A stretch of DNA of 64,000 nt from Pipra filicauda (taxonomy: Eukaryota > Chordata > Aves > Passeriformes > Pipridae). The notes beneath the pieces are model-generated. The model saw only the letters and a list, made by a program, of their open reading frames with translations. It searched no databases and had not been told where the DNA came from. Positions 49,742 to 60,456 of the stretch are shown here, piece by piece. The number at the start of each line of letters is the position of its first letter. Positions within the stretch are counted from its first letter, which is position 1. Made by a program: the position numbers and the translations under genes. The stretch covers positions 922,193-986,192 of the forward strand of contig NW_024104418.1 of NCBI RefSeq assembly GCF_003945595.2, given 5' to 3'.

Positions 49742-50084
49742 TGTGAAGGGCTCTTATCTCCCATGCAGGAGTGTCCTGGGAAGATGTCCTGAGGTGTTCT
49801 CATTGGCCTTTGTTAACCCCTTCCTATTGGCTGTTAACTCTTTACCTGATTGGTTTTTCTGTAAGACCCTGAACCTGTAATTGGTCCCCTTTTAACCCTC
49901 CTAAAAGCCTTATAAACCCCTATCCCCACAATAAACTTCCTCTTTTGTCCATCCCTCCCTGGTAGTCTGTGTGAGCTCCTTACGGGGTCGCCAGGCCACA
50001 TGGCGAGGGCAGGGGGGAAGAGCATTCACCTCCAGGTGATAGGCTGGCACCCAGGGCCTGAAGGTTCCCCCTCCAACTAATCCA
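49742..50084 (+). mobile_element. Possible nested compact LTR inside the larger LTR
   Basis: This block has its own complete promoter and poly(A) layout: ATTGG boxes, TATAAA at 49911-49916 and AATAAA at 49930-49935, only 13 bp after the TATA box. That compact arrangement is seen in alpha- and betaretrovirus-type LTRs. The proposed ends are TGTGAAGGGC and CTAATCCA. The flanks are CCGTC (49737-49741) and CCGTA (50085-50089), a 5-bp duplication with one mismatch. The ends are not proven. The block could instead be part of the U3 of the surrounding LTR. Confidence 0.4.
49802..49935 (+). promoter_or_regulatory. LTR promoter: four ATTGG boxes, TATA box, poly(A) signal
   Basis: ATTGG (inverted CCAAT, the NF-Y site) occurs at 49802, 49826, 49849 and 49880, spaced 24, 23 and 31 bp and partly embedded in a degenerate repeat with TTAACCC words. 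TATAAA follows at 49911 and AATAAA at 49930. Arrays of CCAAT boxes upstream of a TATA box are a known strong retroviral promoter design. Activity today is unknown. Confidence 0.6.
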
Positions 50085-50303
50085 CCGTACTAGACCATTT
50101 ACACCCTCTGCCCAGAACAGGCCTGACTCCTCAGGCTATAAACTGGGTGTTAAGAGGCCTGCAAGATAGGAGGATACTCGTGTCCTCACACCCATTGTGG
50201 AACTCCCTGCCCTGAGGGAGGTACTGAGCATTCCTGCCTGAACTGGAGGATATATAATCTTGGTGTCTTGGGGCTTTTTTAACCACTCATGGGATCCAGA
50301 GGA

Positions 50304-50396
50304 AGACTGCAGACCACCGCTCTCAACCAGACTGCAACCACTGCTCTCGACCGGACGGCAATCACCACTCTTGACCAGACTGCAACAGCACTCTCA
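50304..50396. repeat. 24-bp tandem repeat within the LTR (about 3.7 units)
   Basis: Imperfect units start at about 50304, 50326, 50350 and 50374, with the shared pattern ACC(A/G)GAC(T/G)GCAA-CACT-CTC. Because 24 is a multiple of three, a plus frame (50289-50504) reads an eight-residue repeat like TALNQTAT. This is a by-product of the DNA repeat and not evidence of a protein. Confidence 0.8.
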
Positions 50397-50632
50397 CCAA
50401 CAGGTTTTCCCCTCTCCTTTTACTTTGGACTCAGGGTGCCCAATGAACACCACTCTGTTCATACCCCAGGGTGCTGGGTTATACATTTGGGTTTTGTGGG
50501 TTAAAACCAATTGTTTGTCTGTATAATCATACTTACTGTATTATTTTATTAAATTGTTATTCTGACTTATAATCTCTCTTTTGAGTTGGATTCATTTCCC
50601 TTGCCAGTTTACCTTTAAACCAGCACAGTATG

Positions 50633-52273
50633 GGACTAGAATAATGGGTATATATACACAGATAAATTGTATACAACCATATTGGTCAACAGATTAATTT
50701 TTAGGTGTTATTTTGAACATATCTTTCCTTTTTTTTTGATTTTTTTTTGGTTAAGGATCTTCAAGAGGTTCTCATTATATACATTTACACAAAGCAGAGA
50801 CACTGCAAATGGAAAATATAACTTTGATCCTATTTATTTAAATGAGTTCTGACCACATACCAACAGGCTTTATTTTGGTCTGGTGAGGAGAGACAGGACT
50901 GAAATGAAGGGCAAACATGCTTTTCAATGGACAAATCCATAACTCTATTTCTGGTCCACATGCTCAAACATGTGGCTCCAGGAAGGCTGCAAGAGAAGTG
51001 TAGGAAGCCTGATAGCTCCGGGTCACTCGAGGGGTATTAACAATGGCCAAGAAGATCCTGGATGAGAACATCTTGGAAACAGAGGATTTTATACCATAGT
51101 TCTTGCAACTTTTATCTTGCCCTGTTCTTTCCAGCAGCAGAGAGGGAGTCATGCAGACAGCTGATTGAAAAGCCTGTGATGATTTTCCTTAACTGTCATA
51201 GTCTCCAAAAACTCAAACTCTAAATGAGATAGAAAGTAGAATGCAACCAAGGTATAAGAGCTTCCATGGGCCTGCATTGGAAGGCACATTAAAGCAGCTG
51301 GGTTTCACATTGCAGAAAGGGATCTTTGACAACATTTTCATACTGTACTAAGCTGCATCAGTGAGACATTTAGAGCAGTCTAAGGACATTTCGAGCCTGT
51401 TCATACCGAGTGGGTTGCTGGGCGCCCAAGGCTTTACTGATGCATCAGCCTGGTGCCTGACACAGGGAGGGCACTTAGACCAAGTGGTAACACTGCCTAC
51501 AGGATTGCTTAGAGCTTAGCTCTACTTTCACTGAAATTGAAATTTGAGAGCATTGTTGACTTTATGTAGAAACACTTTGCATAGAAACATATAAGATCTC
51601 AGGTTGACTGTCTCCCAGCCATGATCACATGGGCTGCAGGAAGCTGTGAAAACAGGGAAAGTTACTCACTGGGAGAGCTGGTGATGCTAACCATGTGCAT
51701 GCTTTACTTCTGTGTACAGTTTAAGCACCTTCAAATCTTACTGTAATGAAGAGCAGGGATTGCATGTGGTTTTATTCACAGGGACAATATTGTCAGTCTA
51801 TGGGAAAGCACTACAGACTGAAAAATACATTAGGCTGTAGAAATTTCTGATCTAACTTTCAACAAGCAATTTGGGTATCAGAAGCAGCTGGTGTGGCTAT
51901 CCAGAACTCAGTGCAGCCTAATTTAATCTGTTTAATTGTGTGTCGCTGGCAAAAAAAGCAAAGCTAGATTTTATTAGATATATCTAAATGCTTCTTAATA
52001 ACCTGTGCTTTCATCAGTGTTTTCTCTATGCCTTGTTCTTTGTGAGAAGTACTTAGTAGTTATATAGTCCTTCAGAGAGAGGCTGGCAGCAGCTAAGAAG
52101 TAATCCTAGAGAGTAGTTACACAGATATCATTCACTTTAGGTATTCAGGGCCAAATGCCACACATTCATGAAAGAATATACTTATACTAAGGTACAACAT
52201 TATAGGAAAAATCAGTCTAATTTTTGTATTTTAAAAAATAAAAGGAAAATTGCCCATCTTGTTGACAACTTCA
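50633..52273. other. Non-coding stretch without a recognised feature
   Basis: About 1.6 kb, AT-rich with T-runs near 50731-50749. It has a perfect palindrome CTGATGCATCAG near 51438 that resembles the TGATGCATCA word at 34923. I see no gene. Confidence 0.5.
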
Positions 52274-52450
52274 TCTGTGTTTCACTGTGGTCTGTGCAGG
52301 AAAGGTGAGCCTGTTTGGCTCTCTTGGCTTGCACCCCACTGCTTGCCTGCTACAGCTGTAACCAAATTGGCTCCTTCATGCCCAAACATGTGCATACTCT
52401 TTGCAGTAGCCATGTTCTTGGGTGTATGTTTTTTGGGAAGCATCTGGAAG
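52274..52450. repeat. Unidentified interspersed repeat, copy 1
   Basis: It matches the segment at 54188-54370 in the same orientation. Shared words in order are 'tgtgcaggaa', 'cttggcttgca', 'cactgcttgcc', 'gctgtaacca', 'ggctcc', 'cccaaaca', 'gcatact', 'gcagtagccatgttct' and 'gtttttt'. Divergence is substantial. On the minus strand both copies are open across the shared core (NMATA...LVTA.VGKQ). That may be chance or may reflect a decayed coding or LTR origin. I do not recognise the family. Confidence 0.7.
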
Positions 52451-52533
52451 CAGGGTGGCAGTGAACTTCTCAAAGTGGTGGTGATGTCTCATGGAATGCT
52501 TTCCTGTAAGCTGTTGACAGTCAGGGCTGGGAG

Positions 52534-52557
52534 CCAGGCACTGCTCCCAGTGCCTGG
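52534..52557. repeat. Perfect hairpin (10-bp arms, 4-bp loop)
   Basis: CCAGGCACTG (52534-52543) and CAGTGCCTGG (52548-52557) flank CTCC. It lies just upstream of the CR1 fragment. Confidence 0.85.
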
Positions 52558-52591
52558 GGACCACTCTCATCCTGCAAGCAGAGTGGCCAAC

Positions 52592-52910
52592 AGGAAAGCT
52601 GGAGAGGGACTTCTTAAAAGGGCAAGTAGTGATAGGATAAGGATAAATGGCTTTAAACTTAAAGAGGGTAAGTTAAGAACAGATATTAGGAAGAAATTCT
52701 TGATTTGAGGGTGGTGAGGCAGTGGCACAAGTTGCCCAGAGCAGCTGTGTATGCCCCATCCCTGGATGTGTTCCAAGTTTGGACAGGGATTTGAGCAAGC
52801 TGGCCCAGGGCAAGGTGTCCCTGCCCACGGTGCCCGTGTCATGGGGGTTGGAACTAAATGATCTTTAAGTCCCTTCCAACCCAAACCATTCTGTGGTTCT
52901 ACGAGTCTAT
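52592..52910 (+). mobile_element. CR1 LINE 3' fragment, plus orientation
   Basis: The recognisable order is 'ctggagagggacttcttaaa', 'agggtaagttaagaacagat', 'attaggaagaaattcttgat', 'cccatccctggatgtgttcc', 'gtgtcatgggggttggaact', 'aaatgatctttaagtccctt' and 'ccaacccaaaccattctgtg'. It ends with a degenerate octamer ('gttctacgagtctatgg'). The 3' UTR type ('ggttggaactaaatgatctt') resembles that of the 15.9-kb copy more than the 12.5-kb copy. Confidence 0.93.
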
Positions 52911-54187
52911 GGTGCTCCTCCCACTCACCATCCCTGTGTTACTCCCCCTCTGCTCAGAGGCAAAAGTGCCTGGGGACGCAGAACCAGCCTCCTTCTGACA
53001 TCAGCCCTGGTGGCCTGGCACTCTCCCCAAAGTTAGACAGAAGGGACACAGCAGCACTTCAACATCTCTCCAGAGGCAAAGTCAAGCCTAGGGAAGGGGG
53101 TGACCCTCAGACAGGGGAGGAGAACTGAAACAAGCTGCTGGGTACTCATTCTTTTCTGTGCTCACAGCTCAAAGACAAAGCAATGTCATGCAGGAGGCCA
53201 AGGTCCACCTTATCCGTGTCCATCCCTGCAACAGAAGCCAGTGCTTGGTAAGAGAGGAGGGTGCTCCCAGCCACCATGGGATGGAGAAGACTTGTGCATC
53301 CAGGTTAGGAAGAGGAGAGGAAGAAACAATGCCACTTGCAGACACCTTGAAGGGTATGCATTAAGGAACACAAACCGGTGATTAGGGCCTGGCATAAGCC
53401 TTAGCTAAAGGAACAGACCTGGGAAGCTCTTGAGCATAACAAGTGAAATTGTGGACCATCACAGAGAGAATGAGAAGCTGACAGGAGTCCCAGGGCCCTG
53501 AGGCAGAGACAGATTTCATGGGTAGCAAAGGGGGATTGATGTGCAAAGTGGTCATGCTTCACAGATACTCAAGGGAAGAGTTGGGGTCATTTTAGAGAGA
53601 AGAACCTGAGAGGAACTACAGGACCCAGGAATCCACAACAGTAATGCCATGAAAGACCAAGGTGAGCTAGCTAAGAGCACCTGCAACACCAAGACTCTTC
53701 ACAGCTGGGGCAAACCTGGGAGTCAGGCAGAAAAAATAACAAGGTTGGCCCCTTGTTTGGGAGGAGACAAGGGTGGAGAAAGGGAGGAGTCAAGGAAGAT
53801 GAGGGGGATGTATAGCATGGCAGATGGAGAGAGAGGGGGATCAAGGAACCAGTTAAACAGACACAAAATGCTAGTTGGCTTGCTTATTTGAATGAGCCCT
53901 GCACCTAATCACCACAGGATGGGAAAGAAACTTCTATGCCCTAAGTTTTGTGTAATAGAGCCTCAGATGTCCAGTTCCCAGAGAACAGCATGTAGAATGG
54001 TATGTACAGCTGAGAGCAGGAGCATTCTTCTCTGTCTACAGCTTCCAATTGCTGCACATCCCTGGCCATGCACACCAGGTGTCACAACTGCCCTTGTCAA
54101 TGTGGGCCCAGAACATCAACATAGCGCAGACAGAAAGGACATGGACCCTGCCAGAGGCTGTGTCTGACATGGTCAGCGTGGACTGTG
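52911..54187. other. GC-richer non-coding stretch between the two unknown repeats
   Basis: About 1.3 kb with higher GC than the window average and several short frames on both strands, none recognisable. A good splice acceptor/donor pair frames a possible 80-bp exon at 53168-53247. Together with the flanking direct repeats, the stretch could be the inside of a decayed unknown element. Confidence 0.4.
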
Positions 54188-54370
54188 CTGCATTTTGCTG
54201 TGCTTTGTGCAGGAAGGATGATCCTACTTGGGTATGCTTGGCTTACTTGGCTTGCAGTTCACTGCTTGCCCACTGTGGCTGTAACCAGGTAGGCTCCCCC
54301 ACACCCAAACACACGCATACTGCCTGCAGTAGCCATGTTCTCAGGTGAACGTTTTTTGGTAAGGAGCTGG
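54188..54370. repeat. Unidentified interspersed repeat, copy 2
   Basis: Second copy of the repeat at 52274-52450, in the same orientation about 1.92 kb downstream. Homology fades after 'gttttttggtaagg' on the right and before 'ctgcattttgctgtg' on the left. See copy 1 for shared words. Confidence 0.7.
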
Positions 54371-56931
54371 TGGGAAAAGTAATATCGCTGACAGTCACAA
54401 AGGGAGTGAGAATCTGTGGGAGTTGAGGGTAAGGTTGCCTTCATCTTATCAAGATCCTGAAGGCATGCAAGATTGTGTGGCTTGAGATAATTATTAGATC
54501 TGTAACTTTACTACAGAGACTACGCCAGTACTGCTTCTGGGTTCCTATAGCCAGCCTGCCATTGGTCTAACAGCATCATCACCTGTTAGGAAGACTGTAC
54601 TCTGCACCTTTCCAAAGGGTTCATTTGAGGCTGTGCACGTAGGTTCCCTGAGAGCACCAGGGAAGAACTGAGGTCAGAGGGGACCTGCAGGCACACTGGG
54701 AACAAACACTTCAGAGGAAGCAGAAGGTTCATTGTGTTTTCTGCATGAGTATTCCTGGTGTCAAAAAAAAGGCTTTATACTTTTCCCTACTCCCTATCCA
54801 GCACCAATACAAAGTTAATAGAGCTTTGTCCTTCATTTACATCTGTCAGCCTCCTTTCTTTGTGTAGAAGCTCCCCTTTACACTGAAGACATAGGGGCGT
54901 ATAACTGGAACCAGCCTGCCCAGAAATTAAAAAGCATGTAAAATATATCAAAGAGAAAATGGAACAGGAAAGGATATCTGCAGACATGCCCTGTTCAGCC
55001 CTCTCTGGACAGAAGAATCACATATTTTTCAGGAGACAGAACAAATCTGGAATAAAGCTCTGGGCTAATTTCTAAGGTGTAGATCCAAGCACAGAAAAGA
55101 AAATGGTATTTATAATCAAATAGAGGAGAAAAAAACAGAAAATTCTTAAATATATGTGTTAGCCAAAGATAATGTGACTATGCACTGTAGACAAAAAAAC
55201 TCCTTGGACATCCATACCAAAAATCCAGTTTTCATGGGACCTGGCCGCAGCTGAGGCTGTAATGACAATAGCTGTATTATATCCCCAGCTGGCACATCTG
55301 GAAACAAATCTGGGAAAACACTGAAACATACACAAAAGAGCATAAAGCCTTCCTAACCTTCTTCCTAGTTCCTGTATTTGATCATGTTATTACAACCCCT
55401 CCTTTCTGCTAATAGGGGACAGTCTAGACACAGCAATACTTCATTTGCTACTGCAAATTGCAGAGTACTAATGGTTGAAGAGACCATGTTATTCCATCTG
55501 CAATTACTATATAATTTGCAGCATTACAAGAAGACTGTAGTGTAGAAGACAGAAATTAGTGTCTCATGGTTATTCTGTTGTAACATGGAAGTTACCATGT
55601 AGAGTCTCAGTCAAATTTTAGCCTGCAATTATACAGCATTTTACATACCAGTTTGTTTGCACTCAGTAACATAAAGAAGAAATGATAGTAAGGACTGATA
55701 CAGGTATATTTGAAGCACAAGCTTCCCAAAATCTCTTCTCTTGCTTTCTGGTAAATTTCTAACACTTTTGAAACTATTTGTTACATTTTGCATATTTTAA
55801 AAATAATCACATAATGTCTGAAGATTTAGAGGGAATTGACCTAGATGGGCCTGAGCCTATTTCTGTTCTAAAGTTTCTTAAAAGGATAATAGTGCTATTC
55901 TGAGAGCCAGAAAATGTATCGGTCTCATAGCCTGTGAAGAAAAATGCCTGAACTAAGTATCTTGTCTACTTTTATTTCCTTGTTTTCTCAATATATCTTA
56001 TCAGGAAGACTGCTTCAAAACAGGCATTGTAAATTCTGTGGATGCCTGAATAAAATACTTGGGGTCCATAGTTCACTCTCAGAAGATGAAAGAGCCCAAA
56101 GAATGGAAAGTCCATGCTGCATTTTCAATAGGCACCTCAGGAACAAAAGCAGCTCCGTTCTGAAACGTGACAACCTTGCCCACGCACTGTGGATTTATGG
56201 TTTTGTTTGCACATTGAAGTTTACTGATCATGAATATCTGAAACCCTCAGCTCATCTTAAGGCACTCGATGGACCCAAGTGCCACAAAGGTGGCAAGCAA
56301 AATTGTCAGGGAGAGCACGGGCATTTGGAGGAGATGGAGGAGAAGCGATGAAATGAGAGAAAACCATTCAGTAGGGAGCAGCTGTGAGATGCCAAACAAC
56401 AGAGAACCAATCTTCATCCTACACTGAATTTGAAGCATCACTTTCATGGTTTTTGTCCCCCAGTATGGATGGGACCTTGGGCTCAGAAGTGATATCTGAA
56501 TCTTCCAGAGGACAGGTGACACCTCTGTGCATCTCAAACTGCAAATAAGGCAACATGCTGCAGCCACAGAAGCAACCTCTACCATTACTTTACCAGTAGA
56601 GGGGGAAGAGTCAAGCATCAATAATAATCAGGGATTTGTGGTAGAAATCTAAAGACCTTCATTTGGTTTATAACCACACTTAAAATGTTACTGTCTCTCC
56701 ATAAACTCTTGCAAAGGTTTGTCTTAAAAAAAAAAAAAGCAAACATATTTGTCAAAAAAAAAGTCTTAATATAATTTCAGAGCAATGTCAAATGGTATTG
56801 CTCTGCTGCAAAGTCCTGTCCCAGCAGATCACAATACATCTTCAAAAGGGAAGGAATACCATTGTAGTTTTACGTTTTACTCAAAGATATTTGAGTTGAA
56901 ATGAAACAAGGCTTTCCACTCTATTTTCTCC

Positions 56932-56967
<36 letters not shown>

Positions 56968-59900
56968 CAGCACTAAATTAGTCTTTCAACAGCCTGGTTA
57001 TCTGAAGCTAGGTGAATACAATAAGTAAGGATTACCAGACATGTGCTTCAGTCTCATGCTGTCCCTCAATTGCCTGCTAGTGGTTTCCATGCAACCAGCA
57101 GACTGGGTTCAGATTCTCATGGGGTTTATGGCATAATTATTCCCTGTTTGTGAGCTAAGAAATGGGGTGGTACCTCCCAGAGAGCTAGGTATAGAGCCTC
57201 ACAGGGCTGTACTCAAGGTTTTACCACATCAAGCCATAGAGAGAAATGAATGACACAGCTGCCATCTTCCATTCCAGATCCTATGCCAATGAGAGAGAGG
57301 AGCTGTTTCTTTGCTGTTCCTGGGCAGATACCCTGTTGTAACAAATACACTGTGCTATCTGTCTGGTATTTGCAGATCTTGTCATGGTTAAAGGAAAGTA
57401 GGATATACCATCTCCCAGATACTTGCAGCTGTGCCGAAATTTCAGTACAATTGTAGCCTCTTCTAATACGCACCTGTAAAGGGCCAAATTTTCCCTCCCA
57501 AAGTGAAGGTGGGAGAGGTGCAATCTAATCGAATCTTTGGTCAAGAGACTTTTGCCTTCATAGAGCAATAGGGATTTTTCATTTCTAGTGTTCTTCCAGC
57601 TACTCAGACAAATCCAAGTGTTAAGTACTGTGGCTGACACAAACTTATTTAGAAATTTTATGTTGTTTTCCTCATGAAGAAGATTTAGCTCTGATGACTT
57701 ACCAAAGTCAACTTAGAAGAATGCTGTATCCTAATCATGCAGGAAATCTGTATGAAAAGCATGAAAACAACATGACCTGGAAAGTTTTCAGTTGTTTGTA
57801 AGTTTAATTTCTGTTTCAAGTGCACATGTGACTGTTTTATAGAATAAAGCATGAACAAGGAAGTTCTTTGCATGTATGGGGGTAGGACACCAGTGAAGCA
57901 GGGAGCAATGATATTGTCTGTGTTCCTGCAATGAGGTGATCCACCCCAGTGCTGCACCTGACACCATATCCATCCCAGAGCCAATGTACAAGTCACAGAC
58001 ACTTGTTACAGCTCAGGAAGATGGGTCCTGCACATTCACATCATGAATGTGCTACCTCAGCCTTGAGCTCTAACTCCCTTGGTAAAGAAATCCAGATGAA
58101 ACTCAGGAGACAATTCTTTCTGGGGACTAGTTTCTATACAGTATGCACACAACTGCACCTCGTGCTGCCTCCCAGTTCTGTCTGGTCACAAACTTCCCCA
58201 CTCTCCTTATACCACAGCTAAGGGTGTGCAACACATCTGGGAGATCACACTACAGAAAAAATACTAATGCTGCTACATAGCCTTCTCACTAGTTGCTTGT
58301 AACTGAAAACAACAAAAACCCACTAATCATTATTTTTACTTGTTAACTAGTAATTAATTTTATTAATTATAATTAATAATTACTATTACAACTTCTCAAA
58401 GCCCAAGGGGCTGCATGACCAGAGTCCAAATGCTAGGCAGCATTGAGGTATCCCATTCGTTGCAGAGAAGAATAGTTTTGACCAATGTGAACACGAGCCT
58501 TTCAGTATCACTTGGCATGCAAGTGGTCATTAAAATGGATGCTATCAGCACAACCACATTTACAATATAGATATGACCATAATCTTCGCTTTGTGTTCCT
58601 CCAATCCTTTCCATGAACAAACACTACCTCAGAGAGATGGACTAGCCTGACAACAGATGTAATCTCAATCCCAATGTTGTTCATCTGAGCAGGAGATGAA
58701 ATGATGACATACTGAGTCACTATGTATGATGTCAGAGACTTTCTGACATCATTTCCCATAGGAAACTCGGCCGCGCAGCCACTTTACAGGTTGGACCTGG
58801 TTACAGTTTGGTTTTGATATGAAAAGAAGTAACTAGCAACAGACAATATAGAGGGCACCATTTCCTCAAGGCAAATTTATGGCAATGCCACACAGTGAAG
58901 GACTGGGGGAAAGAAGGGTAACTGCCTCTTCAGGGACAGCCAGCAGCCTGGTTTTCACACTGTGTAACCACCGCAGTGTATCTCCGTAGCTACAGTGTTT
59001 GATGGGGAGAGCTGAAAGAAGCTCTTGAAATAAACCAAGCATACAAAAATAAATGCCATGTGTGCAAATAAATATAAAACTGACTGAAGGCTCAAAGGAA
59101 TGACCTGAGGTCAAATTAGCAAAATTCTGAAGGTCATTTAATTTCGTTAACTCATATGCAGCAGCTTCAAGTAATTTTTAAGTGTGTTTTGCCTATAAAA
59201 TGTATGTTTTCATTAAACGCATCATTACTTTTATGGCCTCTGCAATCAATCTCCCTTTTCCTCCCTTTTAAACATGAGAAACCGATCAGACATAGACACA
59301 AACATTTATATTGATGAGTTTCTTTCTAAGTGTGTGTGATAGCTTAGAGGCAAGAGAATGAGCTATCATTTCACGACATATGATAAAAGAGATGTTTTTG
59401 ACTACTAGGGGAGAAACACACCTCTGAAAACAAGGCCTGACACCAGAGATGGGGAACACATCTGTAGCAGGTAGAAGAATACAAAACTATTTTTCTTACT
59501 CATATTTTTTTTTAGTACATATCACTCAGTATAGGGCTGAGTACCCTCAAATGTTTCTCTTTTTCCATAGTACTTATACAAAATGCACAGCCTTGTATAC
59601 AATGCACAGGTCCCACATTTCAATTCCTCTCCCTGTTTCTACCCAAAATCATGAAACACACCATCATTTTATCTCTAACTTTGTAATCATCATTTCATCA
59701 AACTTCTTCAATCGCTACCAGCATTCTAAGGACTTTCTACAAAGAAATGCAATCAGGAAAGTGCTTGGTATCAATGTAAGATGCCATTTACCCCTAACCT
59801 TACTCTGTGAAACAGAGAAATAATTTTTGGTCAACTTATCAAAAAATCCAATTTATGATACAGAAGTAATAGGGAAATTTTTCACAGAATAGAAAAACTA

Positions 59901-60008
59901 TTTCCTATTCAGATCTGTAGCATATGCTATATTATCAGAGAGGACAGATGGTTGGAATATTCTGGGAAATGGAGGAAAAGGTAGAAAGCGTAGGCTCAAG
60001 GGAAGCTC
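54371..60008. other. Non-coding stretch; several unexplained open frames
   Basis: About 5.6 kb without a recognised gene. Frames above 100 codons cluster at plus 55944-56351 (135), minus 56247-56621 (124), minus 57281-57640 (119), minus 57685-58002 (105) and plus 59449-59823 (124). None has a domain, repeats or a consistent strand, and some overlap on opposite strands. An A27 run lies at 56936-56962 and an AT palindromic tract near 58330-58390. I treat the frames as fortuitous. Confidence 0.45.
56936..56962 (+). repeat. A27 homopolymer tract
   Basis: Uninterrupted A27, the longest homopolymer in the window. There is no AATAAA or ATTAAA in the 30 bp before it, and the upstream sequence is not a recognised gene copy. 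It could mark a retrocopied sequence of unknown origin or be simple slippage. Confidence 0.9.
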
Positions 60009-60456
60009 TGAAGAACACAGTTCAGCAAGAGCTCAGGGTCTCTCAAGTCCAGCAGAATTTATTAGCAGCAACCCAGTCCCAGCTGATTTCTTCTTCTTAT
60101 ACTGACAGTCTCTGCAGTTTATCTGTATAAAGTGTTTCCAGGGTTGTGAGGTATGGGAATGATTCATCAGCCTGTGCGCAAGCTCAGGGCGAGCTTGCTT
60201 GGCACAGACAGTCACCAGCTTGGCAGGTGAGCTGGGGAAAGACTGCTGCCACAGCCAGTGCAGCGGGGAGCCCAAAGTCACATCAGGAGCCCATCGGTCA
60301 CCTCTACCTGCATCCCTGGCACAACAACCTCAGCCAGCCCTGTACGCAGCATGGCCACGTTTGGGCAGTGTTGCACCCCACTCTGAAACAGAAATCCCTG
60401 GGCTATTGCTGGCTCTGCACACAGCTAGTCAGCATGTTGCCCCATGTGTGATACAG
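60009..60456 (-). mobile_element. Probable retroviral solo LTR, minus orientation
   Basis: A GC-rich island of about 450 bp in AT-rich DNA. On the minus strand it starts TGTATCACAC and ends TGTTCTTCA. It contains TATAAG (plus-strand complement at 60096-60101) followed about 33 bp later by AATAAA (complement of 60058-60063), then a short U5-like tail. That spacing is what a compact retroviral R region requires. No target duplication could be found, no internal retroviral sequence adjoins it, and the ends are tentative. Confidence 0.45.

Larger units (their letters stand above)
49453..50627 (+). mobile_element. Solo LTR of an endogenous retrovirus (ERVL-like), composite
   Basis: The element begins TGTCCTAGTTAG and ends TAAACCAGCACA, so it has TG...CA ends that are also imperfect inverted repeats. 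It is flanked by an exact 5-bp duplication GTATG (49448-49452 and 50628-50632). A TATATAA box (50251-50257) and an ATTAAA poly(A) signal (50548-50553), followed by a T-rich region and 'gttggattcatttcccttgc', give a normal LTR layout. No gag, pol or env is present, so this is a solo LTR left by recombination. The 5-bp duplication and the long LTR suggest an ERVL-type family. At 1175 bp it is long, partly because a second LTR-like block appears nested at 49742-50084. The exact family is not recognised. Confidence 0.75.

Noticed and set aside
49985..50016. Primer-binding site directly after 'ggccaca' (tggcgagggcagg)
   Set aside because: It resembles a retroviral primer-binding site only in the first five bases, and no internal retroviral sequence follows. 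Placing an LTR end here also leaves no target duplication.
50289..50504. Repetitive octapeptide open frame
   Set aside because: The 24-bp DNA repeat in the LTR forces the pattern. There is no coding context.
52250..52708. 152-codon plus-strand open frame
   Set aside because: It runs across an unidentified repeat, unique DNA and the start of a CR1 fragment. No single gene could span these unrelated parts.
56936..56962. A27 tract as the tail of a processed pseudogene
   Set aside because: No poly(A) signal lies in the 30 bp upstream, no recognisable gene copy precedes it, and I found no flanking duplication.
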